Shown one piece after another: positions 16,838-25,148 of a DNA stretch of 64,000 bases. The notes beneath the pieces were generated by a model. The model had not been told where the DNA came from. It worked only from the letters and a program-made list of their open reading frames with translations, and did no database searches. Source of the DNA: Chloroflexota bacterium (GTDB taxonomy: Bacteria > Chloroflexota > Dehalococcoidia > JACPEP01); NCBI GenBank assembly GCA_016183425.1, contig JACPEP010000017.1, positions 1 through 64,000 on the forward strand, given 5' to 3'. The position numbers and the translations under genes are program-made. Position 1 is the stretch's first letter; each line of letters begins with the position of its first letter.

Positions 16838-17810
16838 CGTGGGCTTTCCCCAAGAGCGCCTGCGCCGTTTGCGACTCAATCCCGCCCTGAGAGGGCTGGT
16901 TCAGGAGACCAGGCTCTCAGTGTCTCACCTCATCTATCCCCTTTTCGTCGTTCCCGGGCGGGGAGTGAAAGATGAGATCGCCTCCATGCCCGGCTGCTAT
17001 CACCTCTCCGTGGACCAGGCGGTGGTGGAGGGGGAGGCGGTGGCCGTCCTGGGCATTCCGGGCGTGCTCCTCTTCGGCATCCCCCCCTCCAAGGACCCCC
17101 TGGCTACTCAAGCTTACCATCCCCAGGGCATCGTCCAGGAGGCGATCCGAACCTTGAAGAAGGAGATACCTCAACTTCTGGTAATCACCGACGTCTGTCT
17201 CTGCGAGTACACCAGCCACGGCCACTGCGGGGTGCTGGTGGACGGGGAGGTGGACAACGACAAGTCTTTGGAGCTTATCGCCCAGGCCGCCCTGTCCCAC
17301 GCCCAGGCGGGAGCGGATATGGTGGCTCCTTCGGCCATGATGGACGGCCAGGTGGCCGCCATCCGACGCCTCCTGGATGAAAGGGGCCTTGTCTCTCTGC
17401 CCATCATGTCCTACGCCGCCAAGTACGCCTCCGCCTTCTACGGCCCCTTTCGGGAGGCGGCGGAGTCCGCCCCCCAGCAAGGCGACCGGAGGGGCTATCA
17501 GATGGACCCCCCCAACGTCCGGGAGGCCCTGCGGGAGATCGCCCTGGACATAGAGGAGGGGGCCGACATCGTCATGGTCAAGCCGGCCCTGGCCTATCTG
17601 GACGTCATCGCCCGGGCGCGGCAGGCTTTTCACCACCCCCTGGCCGCCTACAACGTCAGCGGGGAGTATGCCATGCTCAAGGCCGCCGTGGAAAGGGGCT
17701 GGCTGGAGGAGAGGGCCATCATGGAGGTCCTCACCGCCATCAAGCGGGCCGGGGCGGACATCATTATCACCTATCACGCCAAAGAGGTGGCCTCCCTCTT
17801 GGGGCGCTGA
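16821..17810 (+). CDS. hemB: Delta-aminolevulinic acid dehydratase HemB
   Basis: A 329-residue porphobilinogen synthase that condenses two aminolevulinates. The zinc-type cysteine cluster [14 protein letters not shown] is present, together with both active-site lysines ([16 protein letters not shown] and [12 protein letters not shown]). Length and layout are normal. It overlaps the cobA-hemD gene and closes the first block of the heme operon; hemL lies about 1.6 kb further on the same strand beyond an opposite-strand pair. Confidence 0.96.
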   Translation: MEEEINVGFPQERLRRLRLNPALRGLVQETRLSVSHLIYPLFVVPGRGVKDEIASMPGCYHLSVDQAVVEGEAVAVLGIPGVLLFGIPPSKDPLATQAYHPQGIVQEAIRTLKKEIPQLLVITDVCLCEYTSHGHCGVLVDGEVDNDKSLELIAQAALSHAQAGADMVAPSAMMDGQVAAIRRLLDERGLVSLPIMSYAAKYASAFYGPFREAAESAPQQGDRRGYQMDPPNVREALREIALDIEEGADIVMVKPALAYLDVIARARQAFHHPLAAYNVSGEYAMLKAAVERGWLEERAIMEVLTAIKRAGADIIITYHAKEVASLLGR

Positions 17811-17893
17811 ACAGCGAAGGCCGTCTTGGTTGCCGCAGTTTTTCACTGCTGGGCGTGCTCGCAGCAGTTCTCAGCCATTAGGTGAGGAAGATG

Positions 17894-18535
17894 TCACTTT
17901 GTCCCGACCCCGATGACGAAATGCCGGATAGCAGTGACCCTTATATTTTCAAGTCCCACATCAAGAAATAGCTTGCGGAGCTCCTGTTGGCCAAAAGGCC
18001 CGTGATCTTCGCTGCGATGGGCAGAGGCGATGCGACGCCCCAGCCACGTATCACGAAAGTCGGTCACGATGACGCGTCCGCCCGGCCGAACGACCCTGAC
18101 CATCTCTTGCAGGACCAGCTGTGGCCGTACCAACTCGTGTAACACTCCATTGGAAATAGCCACGTCCATGCACCCGGCGTCGAGCCGTATCTGGTAGGCG
18201 CTACCCTCCAGTAACTCGATCCTATCGGATAGGTGCTTCTTCTGAGCCGTTCGCCGCAAGTGGCCCAACATCTCCCGAGACAGGTCGAGGCAAATGACTC
18301 TACCTCTTTCCAGCTTTGAGGCTATGGCGAGGCTAAAGTAGCCTGCTCCTGCCCCCACATCGAGGACAGCACCTTCACCTTTCAGGGCTTCCGTTACCTC
18401 AATCAAGACGCGAGAACGGATGTTTCCAAACACAAGAACCTCCGAAAGTCGCCGGAGGTAACTGCCTAAATACCAACCCATGATTCGTCCCCGCAGGCCA
18501 GTCCATTCGCTGCCGAAGGTAGTGTCAGCCGTCAT
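17894..18535 (-). CDS. Class I SAM-dependent methyltransferase
   Basis: A 213-residue Rossmann-fold methyltransferase. Motif I is VLDVGAGAGYFSLAIA, followed by the acidic end of strand 2 (VICLDLS) and post-I HLSDRIELLEGSAYQI. ISNGVLHELVRP and VVRPGGRVIVTDF follow as motifs II-III. The substrate is unknown; the pattern is like ubiquinone/menaquinone (UbiE-like) or arsenite-methylase relatives. It overlaps the marR stop (ATGA) and is presumably controlled by that regulator. The pair lies opposite to the heme genes and looks inserted between hemB and hemL. Confidence 0.8.
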   Translation of the reverse strand: MTADTTFGSEWTGLRGRIMGWYLGSYLRRLSEVLVFGNIRSRVLIEVTEALKGEGAVLDVGAGAGYFSLAIASKLERGRVICLDLSREMLGHLRRTAQKKHLSDRIELLEGSAYQIRLDAGCMDVAISNGVLHELVRPQLVLQEMVRVVRPGGRVIVTDFRDTWLGRRIASAHRSEDHGPFGQQELRKLFLDVGLENIRVTAIRHFVIGVGTK

Positions 18536-18987
18536 CCCTTGTCACTCCTTTCTGTCTTCTGGTGGGTCTCTCGCAGTTGCTCAGTTATGCCTTCCAGCAC
18601 TTTAAGCAGGGCTTGGGCCTCGGCATTAGAAAGGCCGTCGAAGGTAGGAAGAAGGAAGAGCGCTTTGCTTGCGAAGATCTCCTCAATGAGACTGCGACCG
18701 GCTTCCGTAAGGCAGATGTGCCACACGCGACGATCCTGCCTGTCCTGCTGCCTTTGTACCAAGACTTTGCGCTCTAAAGCGTCTGCCACAAAGGTTACGG
18801 TGCTCTTGGGCAATGCCAACCGCTGGCCGATTTCTTTTAGCGATGAATTTCGCGCGAAGCTGAGAACCTGAAGCACGTAGTATTCAAGTAGGCTTAGGCC
18901 AAACTGGCGCATTATCCGAAGCTCGCGCTCGTAAATCAGCCCCATCATCTCGGCGAAAAGCTTTTGTATCTGTTTTGATAGCATCAT
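18532..18987 (-). CDS. MarR-family transcriptional regulator
   Basis: A 151-residue winged-helix repressor-type protein. The recognition region SSLKEIGQRLALPKSTVTFV and the wing VQRQQDRQDRRVWHICLTEAG are typical MarR, with dimerisation helices at both ends. It is co-transcribed with the downstream methyltransferase. A consensus promoter with an overlapping palindrome lies 20-55 bases upstream, which suggests autorepression. The ATG at 18987 (or the next codon) has no clear ribosome site. Confidence 0.88.
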   Translation of the reverse strand: MMLSKQIQKLFAEMMGLIYERELRIMRQFGLSLLEYYVLQVLSFARNSSLKEIGQRLALPKSTVTFVADALERKVLVQRQQDRQDRRVWHICLTEAGRSLIEEIFASKALFLLPTFDGLSNAEAQALLKVLEGITEQLRETHQKTERSDKG

Positions 18988-19007
18988 CCAATTTCTAAAT
19001 GGTATGG

Positions 19008-19026
19008 TATTTGTATTATACAGATA
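19008..19026. promoter_or_regulatory. Imperfect palindrome over the marR -10 element, likely operator
   Basis: TGTAT-T-ATACA is a perfect 11-bp palindrome centred at 19017. With one mismatched pair it extends to 19 bp. It overlaps the TATAAT of the marR promoter, which is where MarR proteins usually bind to repress their own gene. Confidence 0.5.
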
Positions 19027-19042
19027 TTAAACTATTTGTCAA
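19015..19042 (-). promoter_or_regulatory. Consensus sigma-70 promoter for marR
   Basis: On the minus strand TTGACA (complement of 19037-19042) and TATAAT (complement of 19015-19020) are both perfect and separated by 16 bases. Transcription would start about 20 bases upstream of the marR ATG. Confidence 0.8.
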
Positions 19043-19146
19043 GAGTTGCCCTGATCAAGCGCACAGGCTTGTCCCCCCTAAGAAAAAGGCTTACAATGGC
19101 ACCAAGCCCGACTAGGGCAAGCTTTAGCGGGAAGGAAGGATTAAAA

Positions 19147-19362
19147 ATGGAAAAGGGCACCCCAATAGTGACCTGGCGCTTCATGGCTCGACTGGCCCTG
19201 GTAGGGGCGTTGGTGGTTGTCCTTCTGTCTTTCCTGACGGGGGTCATGGGCCTCCGTTGGACGGGGGCCCGCTCCACCACATTGCTCCTGACGGCCGCCG
19301 GGGCTTTTCTTTTTGGCACCTGGATCTATCTGGAGGAGATGAGGCGGCGCTGGCATCGCTAG
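19147..19362 (+). CDS. Small two-helix membrane protein
   Basis: A 71-residue hypothetical protein with two hydrophobic segments ([20 protein letters not shown] and [20 protein letters not shown]) separated by a short basic loop, and a basic C-terminus EEMRRRWHR. The ATG at 19147 has a GGAAGGA ribosome site. The frame is open from 19036 but that part overlaps the marR promoter. It lies 34 bases before hemL and is probably co-transcribed with it. No family is recognised. Confidence 0.6.
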   Translation: MEKGTPIVTWRFMARLALVGALVVVLLSFLTGVMGLRWTGARSTTLLLTAAGAFLFGTWIYLEEMRRRWHR

Positions 19363-19396
19363 AGGGTCGTCTGTTGTTCCAGGAGTACGGTGGGCC

Positions 19397-20686
19397 ATGA
19401 AGACGGACAATTCCCATGGTCTCTATGAGCAGGCTCTGAGGTATTTTCCGGGCGGCGTGAACAGTCCGGTGCGGGCTTTTCGTGCCGTGGGGAGGGAACC
19501 CCTTTTTATTACCAGGGGGCGCGGCTCTCGCATCTGGGACGCCGATGACAATGAATCCATCGATTATGTTTGCTCCTGGGGCCCTCTTATTTTGGGCCAT
19601 GCCCATCCCCAGGTGGTGGCGGCCATAGAGGAGGCCGCGGAGAAGGGGACCAGCTTCGGCGCACCCACGGAGAGGGAAACGGCCCTGGCCAGGGAGATCA
19701 GCGGTGCGCTACCCTCTATGGAGAGGCTGCGCTTCGTCAACTCGGGCACTGAGGCCACCATGAGCGCCCTGCGGGTAGCCAGGGCATACACGGGCCGTAA
19801 CCAGGTCCTCAAGTTCGAGGGCTGCTACCACGGCCACGCCGACAGCTTTCTGGTGCGGGCCGGCTCCGGCGCCGCTACTTTGGGCCTGCCCGACAGCCCC
19901 GGGGTGCCTGCCTCCTGTGCCCAGGACACTCTTCTCGCCCCCTACAACGACATCCACGCTGTGGAGCGCCTGTTCGGCACCCAGGGAAGGGAGATCGCCG
20001 CCGTAATCGTGGAGCCGGTGGCCGCCAACATGGGGGTGGTTCTCCCGGCTCCCCAGTTCTTAGAGGCCCTGCGCCAGATCACCCAGGCCTTCGGCGCCCT
20101 CCTTATCTTCGACGAGGTTATCACCGGCTTTCGCGTCGCCTACGGCGGCGCCCAGACCCTCTATAACGTCATTCCTGATTTGACCTGCCTGGGGAAGATC
20201 ATCGGCGGCGGGCTGCCGGTGGGGGCCTACGGCGGCAAGAGAGAGATAATGGAGATGGTCGCTCCCTCCGGGCCGGTGTACCAGGCGGGCACCCTCTCCG
20301 GCAATCCTCTGGCCATGGCCGCCGGCCTGGCTACCCTCTGGGAGCTGGGCCAGGGCCAGGTCTACACCATTCTTGAGGAGAAGGGAAGGCATCTGGCCCG
20401 GGGGCTGCGGGAGGCCGCCGCTAGAACAGGCCGCCCCTTTCAGGTGGCGCAGATGGGCTCCCTGCTGACACCGTTTTTCGCCTCTGAGGAGGTAGTAGAC
20501 TACGTCTCCGCCCGGGCGGCCGATACCCAGGCCTACGCTCGCTTTTTCTGGGGAATGCTGCAACGGGGCGTCTCCCTTCCCCCCTCCCAGTTCGAGGCTG
20601 CCTTTATCTCCCTGGCCCATACCCAGGCCGACGTGGACGCCACCATCGCCGCCGCCCAGGAGGTGCTCCGGGAGATGGCGTCATAG
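19397..20686 (+). CDS. hemL: Glutamate-1-semialdehyde 2,1-aminomutase HemL
   Basis: A 429-residue PLP enzyme that converts glutamate-1-semialdehyde to 5-aminolevulinate. The N-terminus [17 protein letters not shown] is diagnostic, as are [17 protein letters not shown], the PLP Asp in [13 protein letters not shown], and the Schiff-base Lys in [18 protein letters not shown]. Length is normal. Together with HemA it completes the C5 route to aminolevulinate. A ribosome site AGGAG lies 11 bases before the ATG. Confidence 0.96.
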   Translation: MKTDNSHGLYEQALRYFPGGVNSPVRAFRAVGREPLFITRGRGSRIWDADDNESIDYVCSWGPLILGHAHPQVVAAIEEAAEKGTSFGAPTERETALAREISGALPSMERLRFVNSGTEATMSALRVARAYTGRNQVLKFEGCYHGHADSFLVRAGSGAATLGLPDSPGVPASCAQDTLLAPYNDIHAVERLFGTQGREIAAVIVEPVAANMGVVLPAPQFLEALRQITQAFGALLIFDEVITGFRVAYGGAQTLYNVIPDLTCLGKIIGGGLPVGAYGGKREIMEMVAPSGPVYQAGTLSGNPLAMAAGLATLWELGQGQVYTILEEKGRHLARGLREAAARTGRPFQVAQMGSLLTPFFASEEVVDYVSARAADTQAYARFFWGMLQRGVSLPPSQFEAAFISLAHTQADVDATIAAAQEVLREMAS

Positions 20687-20700
20687 CAACGTCAGACCAC

Positions 20701-21525
20701 ATGGCTGAGGTAAACATGCTCACCATACACCCCCTTCTCTCAAGTTCGGGGTTTCAGCGGGGTCAGTATGGCCCCAATGTTTACCTGGTGGTGGGGCAGG
20801 GGAAGGCGGCCCTCATCGATACCGGCTACGCCGAGGACGTAGAGCGCCGCCTGGAGCAGATGAAAGACCACTTCTACCTGTCCTACATTGTTATCACCCA
20901 CTGTCACGTGGATCACGTGGGGGGCGTTGCCCGATTCCAGGAGGCTCTGGGGGGAGAGGTGGTGGTGCATCGGGCAGAGAGGGATTCTCCCTTGCTGCCG
21001 GACCGGGTGGACGGATGGCTGGAGGACGGGGCGGTCCTGGACCTGGGTGGGGGGCAATTGCAGGTGCTCCACACCCCGGGCCATAGCCCGGGACATATCT
21101 GTCTTTACCTGCCTCAGGAGAAAGCCCTCTTCTCCGGGGATCACGTTCTGGGGATGGGGACCACAGCCATTTCTCCGCCTCGGGGCGACATGGCTCAGTA
21201 CCTTCAGTCCCTCCGCCGCCTCCTGGAATATCCTGTGGAGTGCCTTTACCCCGGCCATGGACCAGTGGTCACCCAACCCAGGAGGAAGGTAGAGGAACTT
21301 ATTGAACACCGCCTGGCGCGGGAGAACCAGATACTGAAATTGTTATCTCAGGGCAGAGGTCGTGTGGAGGAGCTCTTTCAGGACATTTACTCTGAGCTGG
21401 AGCCCCGCTTGGAGGTATGGGCCAGAGGGCAGATATTGGCCCATCTGATAAAGCTGGAGGCAGAGGGTCGCGTCTCTCATGGTAGCAAAGACGGCGTTCC
21501 GGTGTACAAAGTGGTTCAGGGATAA
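20701..21525 (+). CDS. Metallo-beta-lactamase-fold hydrolase
   Basis: A 274-residue hydrolase of the LACTB2/glyoxalase II-like branch. The zinc motif THCHVDHVGG is complete, followed by HTPGHSPGH, FSGDHVLG and YPGHGPVV. The C-terminal 60 residues (after RKVEELIEHRLARENQILKL) form a helical winged-helix-like domain common in this branch. Two starts are possible: ATG at 20701, or ATG at 20716, which follows GAGG at better spacing. It is probably part of the hemL transcript. The substrate is unknown. Confidence 0.85.
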   Translation: MAEVNMLTIHPLLSSSGFQRGQYGPNVYLVVGQGKAALIDTGYAEDVERRLEQMKDHFYLSYIVITHCHVDHVGGVARFQEALGGEVVVHRAERDSPLLPDRVDGWLEDGAVLDLGGGQLQVLHTPGHSPGHICLYLPQEKALFSGDHVLGMGTTAISPPRGDMAQYLQSLRRLLEYPVECLYPGHGPVVTQPRRKVEELIEHRLARENQILKLLSQGRGRVEELFQDIYSELEPRLEVWARGQILAHLIKLEAEGRVSHGSKDGVPVYKVVQG

Positions 21526-21527
21526 CC

Positions 21528-23378
21528 ATGTCTATCCAGGCTGTGGATTCGGGCTCGGTGGCGGGGGGCGACGCGGTACCGCAGAAAAAAGGCCGCCGAT
21601 GGCTTGTCACCTTCGGTCTGGGACTCTTCTTCATAATATCCCTTATTTCGGTGTACCAATTGGCCTATCGAGAGCGGATTTTTCTGGGGGTCCGCCTCTT
21701 GGACATTGATTTGGGGGCGCTGAACAGGGAGCAGGCCCAAAGACTTCTAAAGAGCAAGTACCAGGGATACCTGGACGGTACTCTTCTTCTTCGCTATCAG
21801 GATCAGGAGTGGCCGGTTACCCCCCGAAAGCTGGGGGTATCCTTCACCCCAGAGTCCACTGTGGCGGAGGCCTTTGGGGTAGGCCGGCAGGACGGGTTTC
21901 TGAACCGTCTGAAGATACAGGCGGAGGCAGTCGTCTGGGGGTGGCCGCTGCCCATGGCTGTCACCATGGATAAGGCCAAGCAAGACGATACCCTCGCCCC
22001 CATCGCCCGGCGTATACAAGTGAATCCGGTTGGCGCTGGACTGGTGGTGGAGAACCGGCAGGTAAAGGTCATCCCGGTTACCCAGGGCGTAGCCCTGGAT
22101 GGGGACGCCTTGAGCCGCCTTCTGGAGGAGCGCTTCCGGAGTCTTTCCCTGGAGCCGGTGGAGCTACCTTTGGCCGCCCTCCCACCCCACCTCTTGCCTC
22201 AGGATGTGGAGGAAGCGCGCCTCAAGGCCCAGCGCTTTATCTCCAGTCCTCTGACGCTCACCTTTCAGGACGTCCAGTGGCAGTGGCGGGATGGCCCGGT
22301 GACCCAGGTAGTGCATCGGAAATGGACGGTGGATGAGGCGACCCTGGCTAATAGCCTGCGTTTTCAGGAGATGACCACCGTCGATGGAAAAACTACCCTG
22401 GGGGTGGAGCTAGACGGTGCCAAGCTGACTCCTTTTGTTCGTCGCATTGCCCAGGAGGTGAATGCCGAGCCTAGGGATGCCCGGTTCCAGTGGCAGAAGG
22501 GCCAACTGACTCCTGCGGTGCTCAGTCGTTGGGGGCAACGTCTGGATGAGGCGGCTTTGGTGCAGCGGCTCCAGACCGCCGCCGGCTCTGCAGAGCGAAC
22601 CGTGGAGATACCGGTGGCCAAAACGCCCCCCACCGTGGCCATGGAAAACGTGGTCCGAATGGGCATTAAAGAGAAGATAGAGGAGCGGAGCACCTACTAC
22701 GGCGGCTCTATCCCAGAGCGGGCGGTCAACGTGGAACTGGGGGCGCAGCGCCTCAACGGGGTGGTGGTGGCGCCCGGGCAGGTGTTCAGCTTCAACCAGG
22801 CGGTGGGGGAGGTGTCCGCCGAGGCTGGCTATCAGGTAGGCTTCTCCATCGTAGAGAAGGAGACGGTGCCTGATGTGGGAGGCGGTATCTGTCAGGTGTC
22901 CACTACCCTCTTCCAGGCTATCTTCTGGGCCGGCTATCCCATCGAGGAGCGCTACCCCCATGCCTACCGTATGACTCGCTACGAGGAGCCCTATCAGGGC
23001 CTGGATGCCACCGTTTACGACCCTTATCTGGACCTCAAATTCAGAAACAATACCCAGAACTATCTCCTGATACAGACCAGGACGGAGAACCAGCGCCTCT
23101 ACGTCACCTTATACGGTACAAAGCCTTCCTGGCAGGTGAGCTTGGAACCGCCCCGGCTGGAGAACGTTAAGCCGGCGGAGAAGGAGATCGTCCGAGAGTA
23201 CAGCTCGGCGCTGGCCAAGGGACGGGAGGTGTGGGTGGAGAAGGCCGAGGACGGGGTGGACGTTACCGTGGTGCGTATCATCCAGGACGGGGGACGGGAG
23301 GTGCGGCGCGACCGCTTCTTCAGCCGTTACCGGCCGCAGCGAAACGTTCTGGTCATTGGCACCGGCCCGCAGGCCTGA
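21528..23378 (+). CDS. VanW-family cell-wall protein with repeated peptidoglycan-binding-like domains
   Basis: A 616-residue envelope protein. One membrane anchor lies at about residues 25-46 (WLVTFGLGLFFIISLISVYQ). Two copies of a putative peptidoglycan-binding domain follow, then the VanW domain (about residues 385-520) with YYGGSIPERAVNVELGAQRL, the conserved APGQVFSFNQAVG and VPDVGGGICQVSTTLFQAIF. The C-terminal 80 residues form a G5-like beta domain. Family members are often annotated as vancomycin resistance proteins, but no resistance role is implied here. It starts two bases after the preceding stop. Confidence 0.87.
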   Translation: MSIQAVDSGSVAGGDAVPQKKGRRWLVTFGLGLFFIISLISVYQLAYRERIFLGVRLLDIDLGALNREQAQRLLKSKYQGYLDGTLLLRYQDQEWPVTPRKLGVSFTPESTVAEAFGVGRQDGFLNRLKIQAEAVVWGWPLPMAVTMDKAKQDDTLAPIARRIQVNPVGAGLVVENRQVKVIPVTQGVALDGDALSRLLEERFRSLSLEPVELPLAALPPHLLPQDVEEARLKAQRFISSPLTLTFQDVQWQWRDGPVTQVVHRKWTVDEATLANSLRFQEMTTVDGKTTLGVELDGAKLTPFVRRIAQEVNAEPRDARFQWQKGQLTPAVLSRWGQRLDEAALVQRLQTAAGSAERTVEIPVAKTPPTVAMENVVRMGIKEKIEERSTYYGGSIPERAVNVELGAQRLNGVVVAPGQVFSFNQAVGEVSAEAGYQVGFSIVEKETVPDVGGGICQVSTTLFQAIFWAGYPIEERYPHAYRMTRYEEPYQGLDATVYDPYLDLKFRNNTQNYLLIQTRTENQRLYVTLYGTKPSWQVSLEPPRLENVKPAEKEIVREYSSALAKGREVWVEKAEDGVDVTVVRIIQDGGREVRRDRFFSRYRPQRNVLVIGTGPQA

Positions 23379-23380
23379 CT

Positions 23381-23737
23381 TCAAGGGCAGAAGATGACTG
23401 TGCTTCTGTCATCGCTATGATAGCGATACTCCTGGCCCTGGTAGCTGAGAATGATGCGGAAGCCCGGCGTTATTACCGCAGCGTAGGACATACCGGGCTG
23501 GGGGCAGCCCAAGCTGGTATTGCTCCAGTTCACTGACGTCACCTGGGCGACCGCTATCTTGTCCTTAGGGATGGACAACCGACGCGCCAGGTCATCTCTG
23601 GCCATCTCCACTATGCCCTGAGCACCTAAGGGCGGCGGCGTCGGGGTAACCTCCGCCCCTCCGCCTCCCCTGAGAAAGCAGGCCTGACCCAAGGCGACCA
23701 CGGCGATGACTGCCATGGCCCCCCAAGACCTCCTCAA
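23381..23737 (-). CDS. Small lipoprotein with SLGCP motif
   Basis: A 118-residue secreted lipoprotein of unknown function. The signal peptide ends in the lipobox GQAC at residue 20, and a Pro/Thr linker follows. The mature domain is about 75 residues with DDLARRLSIPKDKIAVAQV, then NTSLGCPQPGMSYAAVITPG and a C-terminal FCP. The two cysteines may form a disulfide. It overlaps the upstream acetyltransferase by four bases, so the two are translationally coupled. Confidence 0.7.
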   Translation of the reverse strand: MRRSWGAMAVIAVVALGQACFLRGGGGAEVTPTPPPLGAQGIVEMARDDLARRLSIPKDKIAVAQVTSVNWSNTSLGCPQPGMSYAAVITPGFRIILSYQGQEYRYHSDDRSTVIFCP

Positions 23738-24426
23738 CTGCTCTCCCTCACCATGCTCTCCTCCGTATGGCGGCGCAGGTTGCCTGGCCAGCGCTTAAAA
23801 TGGGCTTCCTTCAGGTGCTGAAACTGCTGCTGATAGACGGCAGAGGTGATCCGTTCTGTGGACATGATGATGGCGTCTTCGTGATTATCGGTGTAGTAGC
23901 CAGGCCGAATACCGTTTCGGACGAAGCCAAACTTTTGGTATAGGGCCTGGCCGATGGCGTTGGTCGCCCGAACCTCCAGGGTCACAAATTGAGCCTGTTT
24001 CTGCATGGCCAGATCAATGAGGGCGATGAGAAGAAGCTCCCCCAATCCCTGATGACGAAGGCTCTCCCGTACAGCGATGGTGGTAACATGGGCCTCGTCC
24101 ATGACCACCCATAGCCCCGCGAAGCCAGCGATATAAAAGGCGGGGGCAGTACCATCGTTGGTGTTTAAGACACGTTTCATACCCGAGACCAGGCGTTGGA
24201 GGGTTGAAACAGAGGGTGAGATGTTTTCCGGTGACGGTGGGATGACCCCAGACTCCTCCTCTTGCCTTCGGCTCACATCATAGACCACCAGATAGCTAGC
24301 GAGTTTATTATCTTGTAGCTCTCGTTTGAAGGCGGTGGGCGGCCACAGGGTAGAGAAGGCTTCTCTCTCGATCTCTGCCACCTGGGGTATATCCTCTAAT
24401 CGCATATGCCTTATTGCATAGGGCAT
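23734..24426 (-). CDS. GNAT-family N-acetyltransferase (RimI-like)
   Basis: A 230-residue acetyltransferase. The N-terminal IRHMRLEDIPQVAEIEREAF and the acetyl-CoA site VRESLRHQGLGELLLIALID followed by LEVRATNAIGQALYQKFGF are RimI-like, the family that acetylates ribosomal protein S18 and other N-termini. It is longer than RimI (about 150). An insertion of about 50 residues (SRRQEEESGVIPPSPENISP onward) lies between the second and third strands, and a C-terminal tail is added. The start at 24426 is chosen for family fit, although an upstream TTG at 24441 is open. It diverges from the ECF sigma gene. Confidence 0.8.
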   Translation of the reverse strand: MPYAIRHMRLEDIPQVAEIEREAFSTLWPPTAFKRELQDNKLASYLVVYDVSRRQEEESGVIPPSPENISPSVSTLQRLVSGMKRVLNTNDGTAPAFYIAGFAGLWVVMDEAHVTTIAVRESLRHQGLGELLLIALIDLAMQKQAQFVTLEVRATNAIGQALYQKFGFVRNGIRPGYYTDNHEDAIIMSTERITSAVYQQQFQHLKEAHFKRWPGNLRRHTEESMVRESS

Positions 24427-24577
24427 ATCCTTCACCCTCAATTCCCTAATCTATTCCTTAACGCCATTGTATCATAACTTCTTTTTGCCCATCACTATCC
24501 TTAAGACCCCAAAATCGTTTAATATATGGGCGAGGAGATAGGTTTCTATCTTTTAGCCCAAAACCTGGGGAGGCGCT

Positions 24578-25138
24578 GTGCCTGATGAGGCGGAAATTGT
24601 TAATCGAGCCAAGAAGGGGGATGAGACAGCTCTAGCTGAGCTCTATGAGACCTATTTTGAACCGGTGTATCGCTATGTGGCGCTGCGGGTGAACAGCACT
24701 GCCGATGCTGAGGATATAACGGAGCAGGTATTCCTACGTATGCTGGAGGCCATCGGCTCTTATCAGTGGCGCAATACCCCTTTTTCCGCCTGGCTTTTTC
24801 GCATCGCCCACAATCAGGTGGTGGACCATTGGCGGCGCTCCGCCCGAGAGAGGAAGCTGGCAGTGGAGATGATGGCAACGTCAGAGGTCTGGCGACCCGT
24901 CAGTGCCGAGACGGCCCTGGAGGTCAGGCTGCGGTTGGAGGAGTTGGTCCAGGCCCTGAAACAGCTTACTGGGGCCCAGCAAAGGGTGGTGGCTTTACGC
25001 TTTGGTGCGGAGCTCTCCCTGGCGGAGACGGCCCGAATCATGGGCAAGAGTGAGGGGGCGGTAAAGGCCCTTCAGCACAGTGCGCTGGCTGCTATGCGGC
25101 GAATATTGAGAAAAGAGGAGGACGAGGGGACCCTTTAA
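24578..25138 (+). CDS. ECF-type RNA polymerase sigma factor
   Basis: A 186-residue sigma-70 family ECF factor. Region 2 spans LYETYFEPVYRYVALRV to FSAWLFRIAHNQVVDHWRRS, and region 4 spans LTGAQQRVVALRFGAELSLAETARIMGKSEGAVKALQHSALAAMRRIL. The GTG at 24578 follows GGGGAGG. The next gene encodes a DUF5667 membrane protein, the usual partner of this sigma group, which suggests membrane-signal control. The target promoters are unknown. Confidence 0.92.
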   Translation: MPDEAEIVNRAKKGDETALAELYETYFEPVYRYVALRVNSTADAEDITEQVFLRMLEAIGSYQWRNTPFSAWLFRIAHNQVVDHWRRSARERKLAVEMMATSEVWRPVSAETALEVRLRLEELVQALKQLTGAQQRVVALRFGAELSLAETARIMGKSEGAVKALQHSALAAMRRILRKEEDEGTL

Positions 25139-25148
25139 GGGGTGACTC

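Noticed and set aside
21528-23378. Vancomycin resistance determinant
   Set aside because: VanW-domain proteins are widespread envelope proteins; no vanHAX genes are present.
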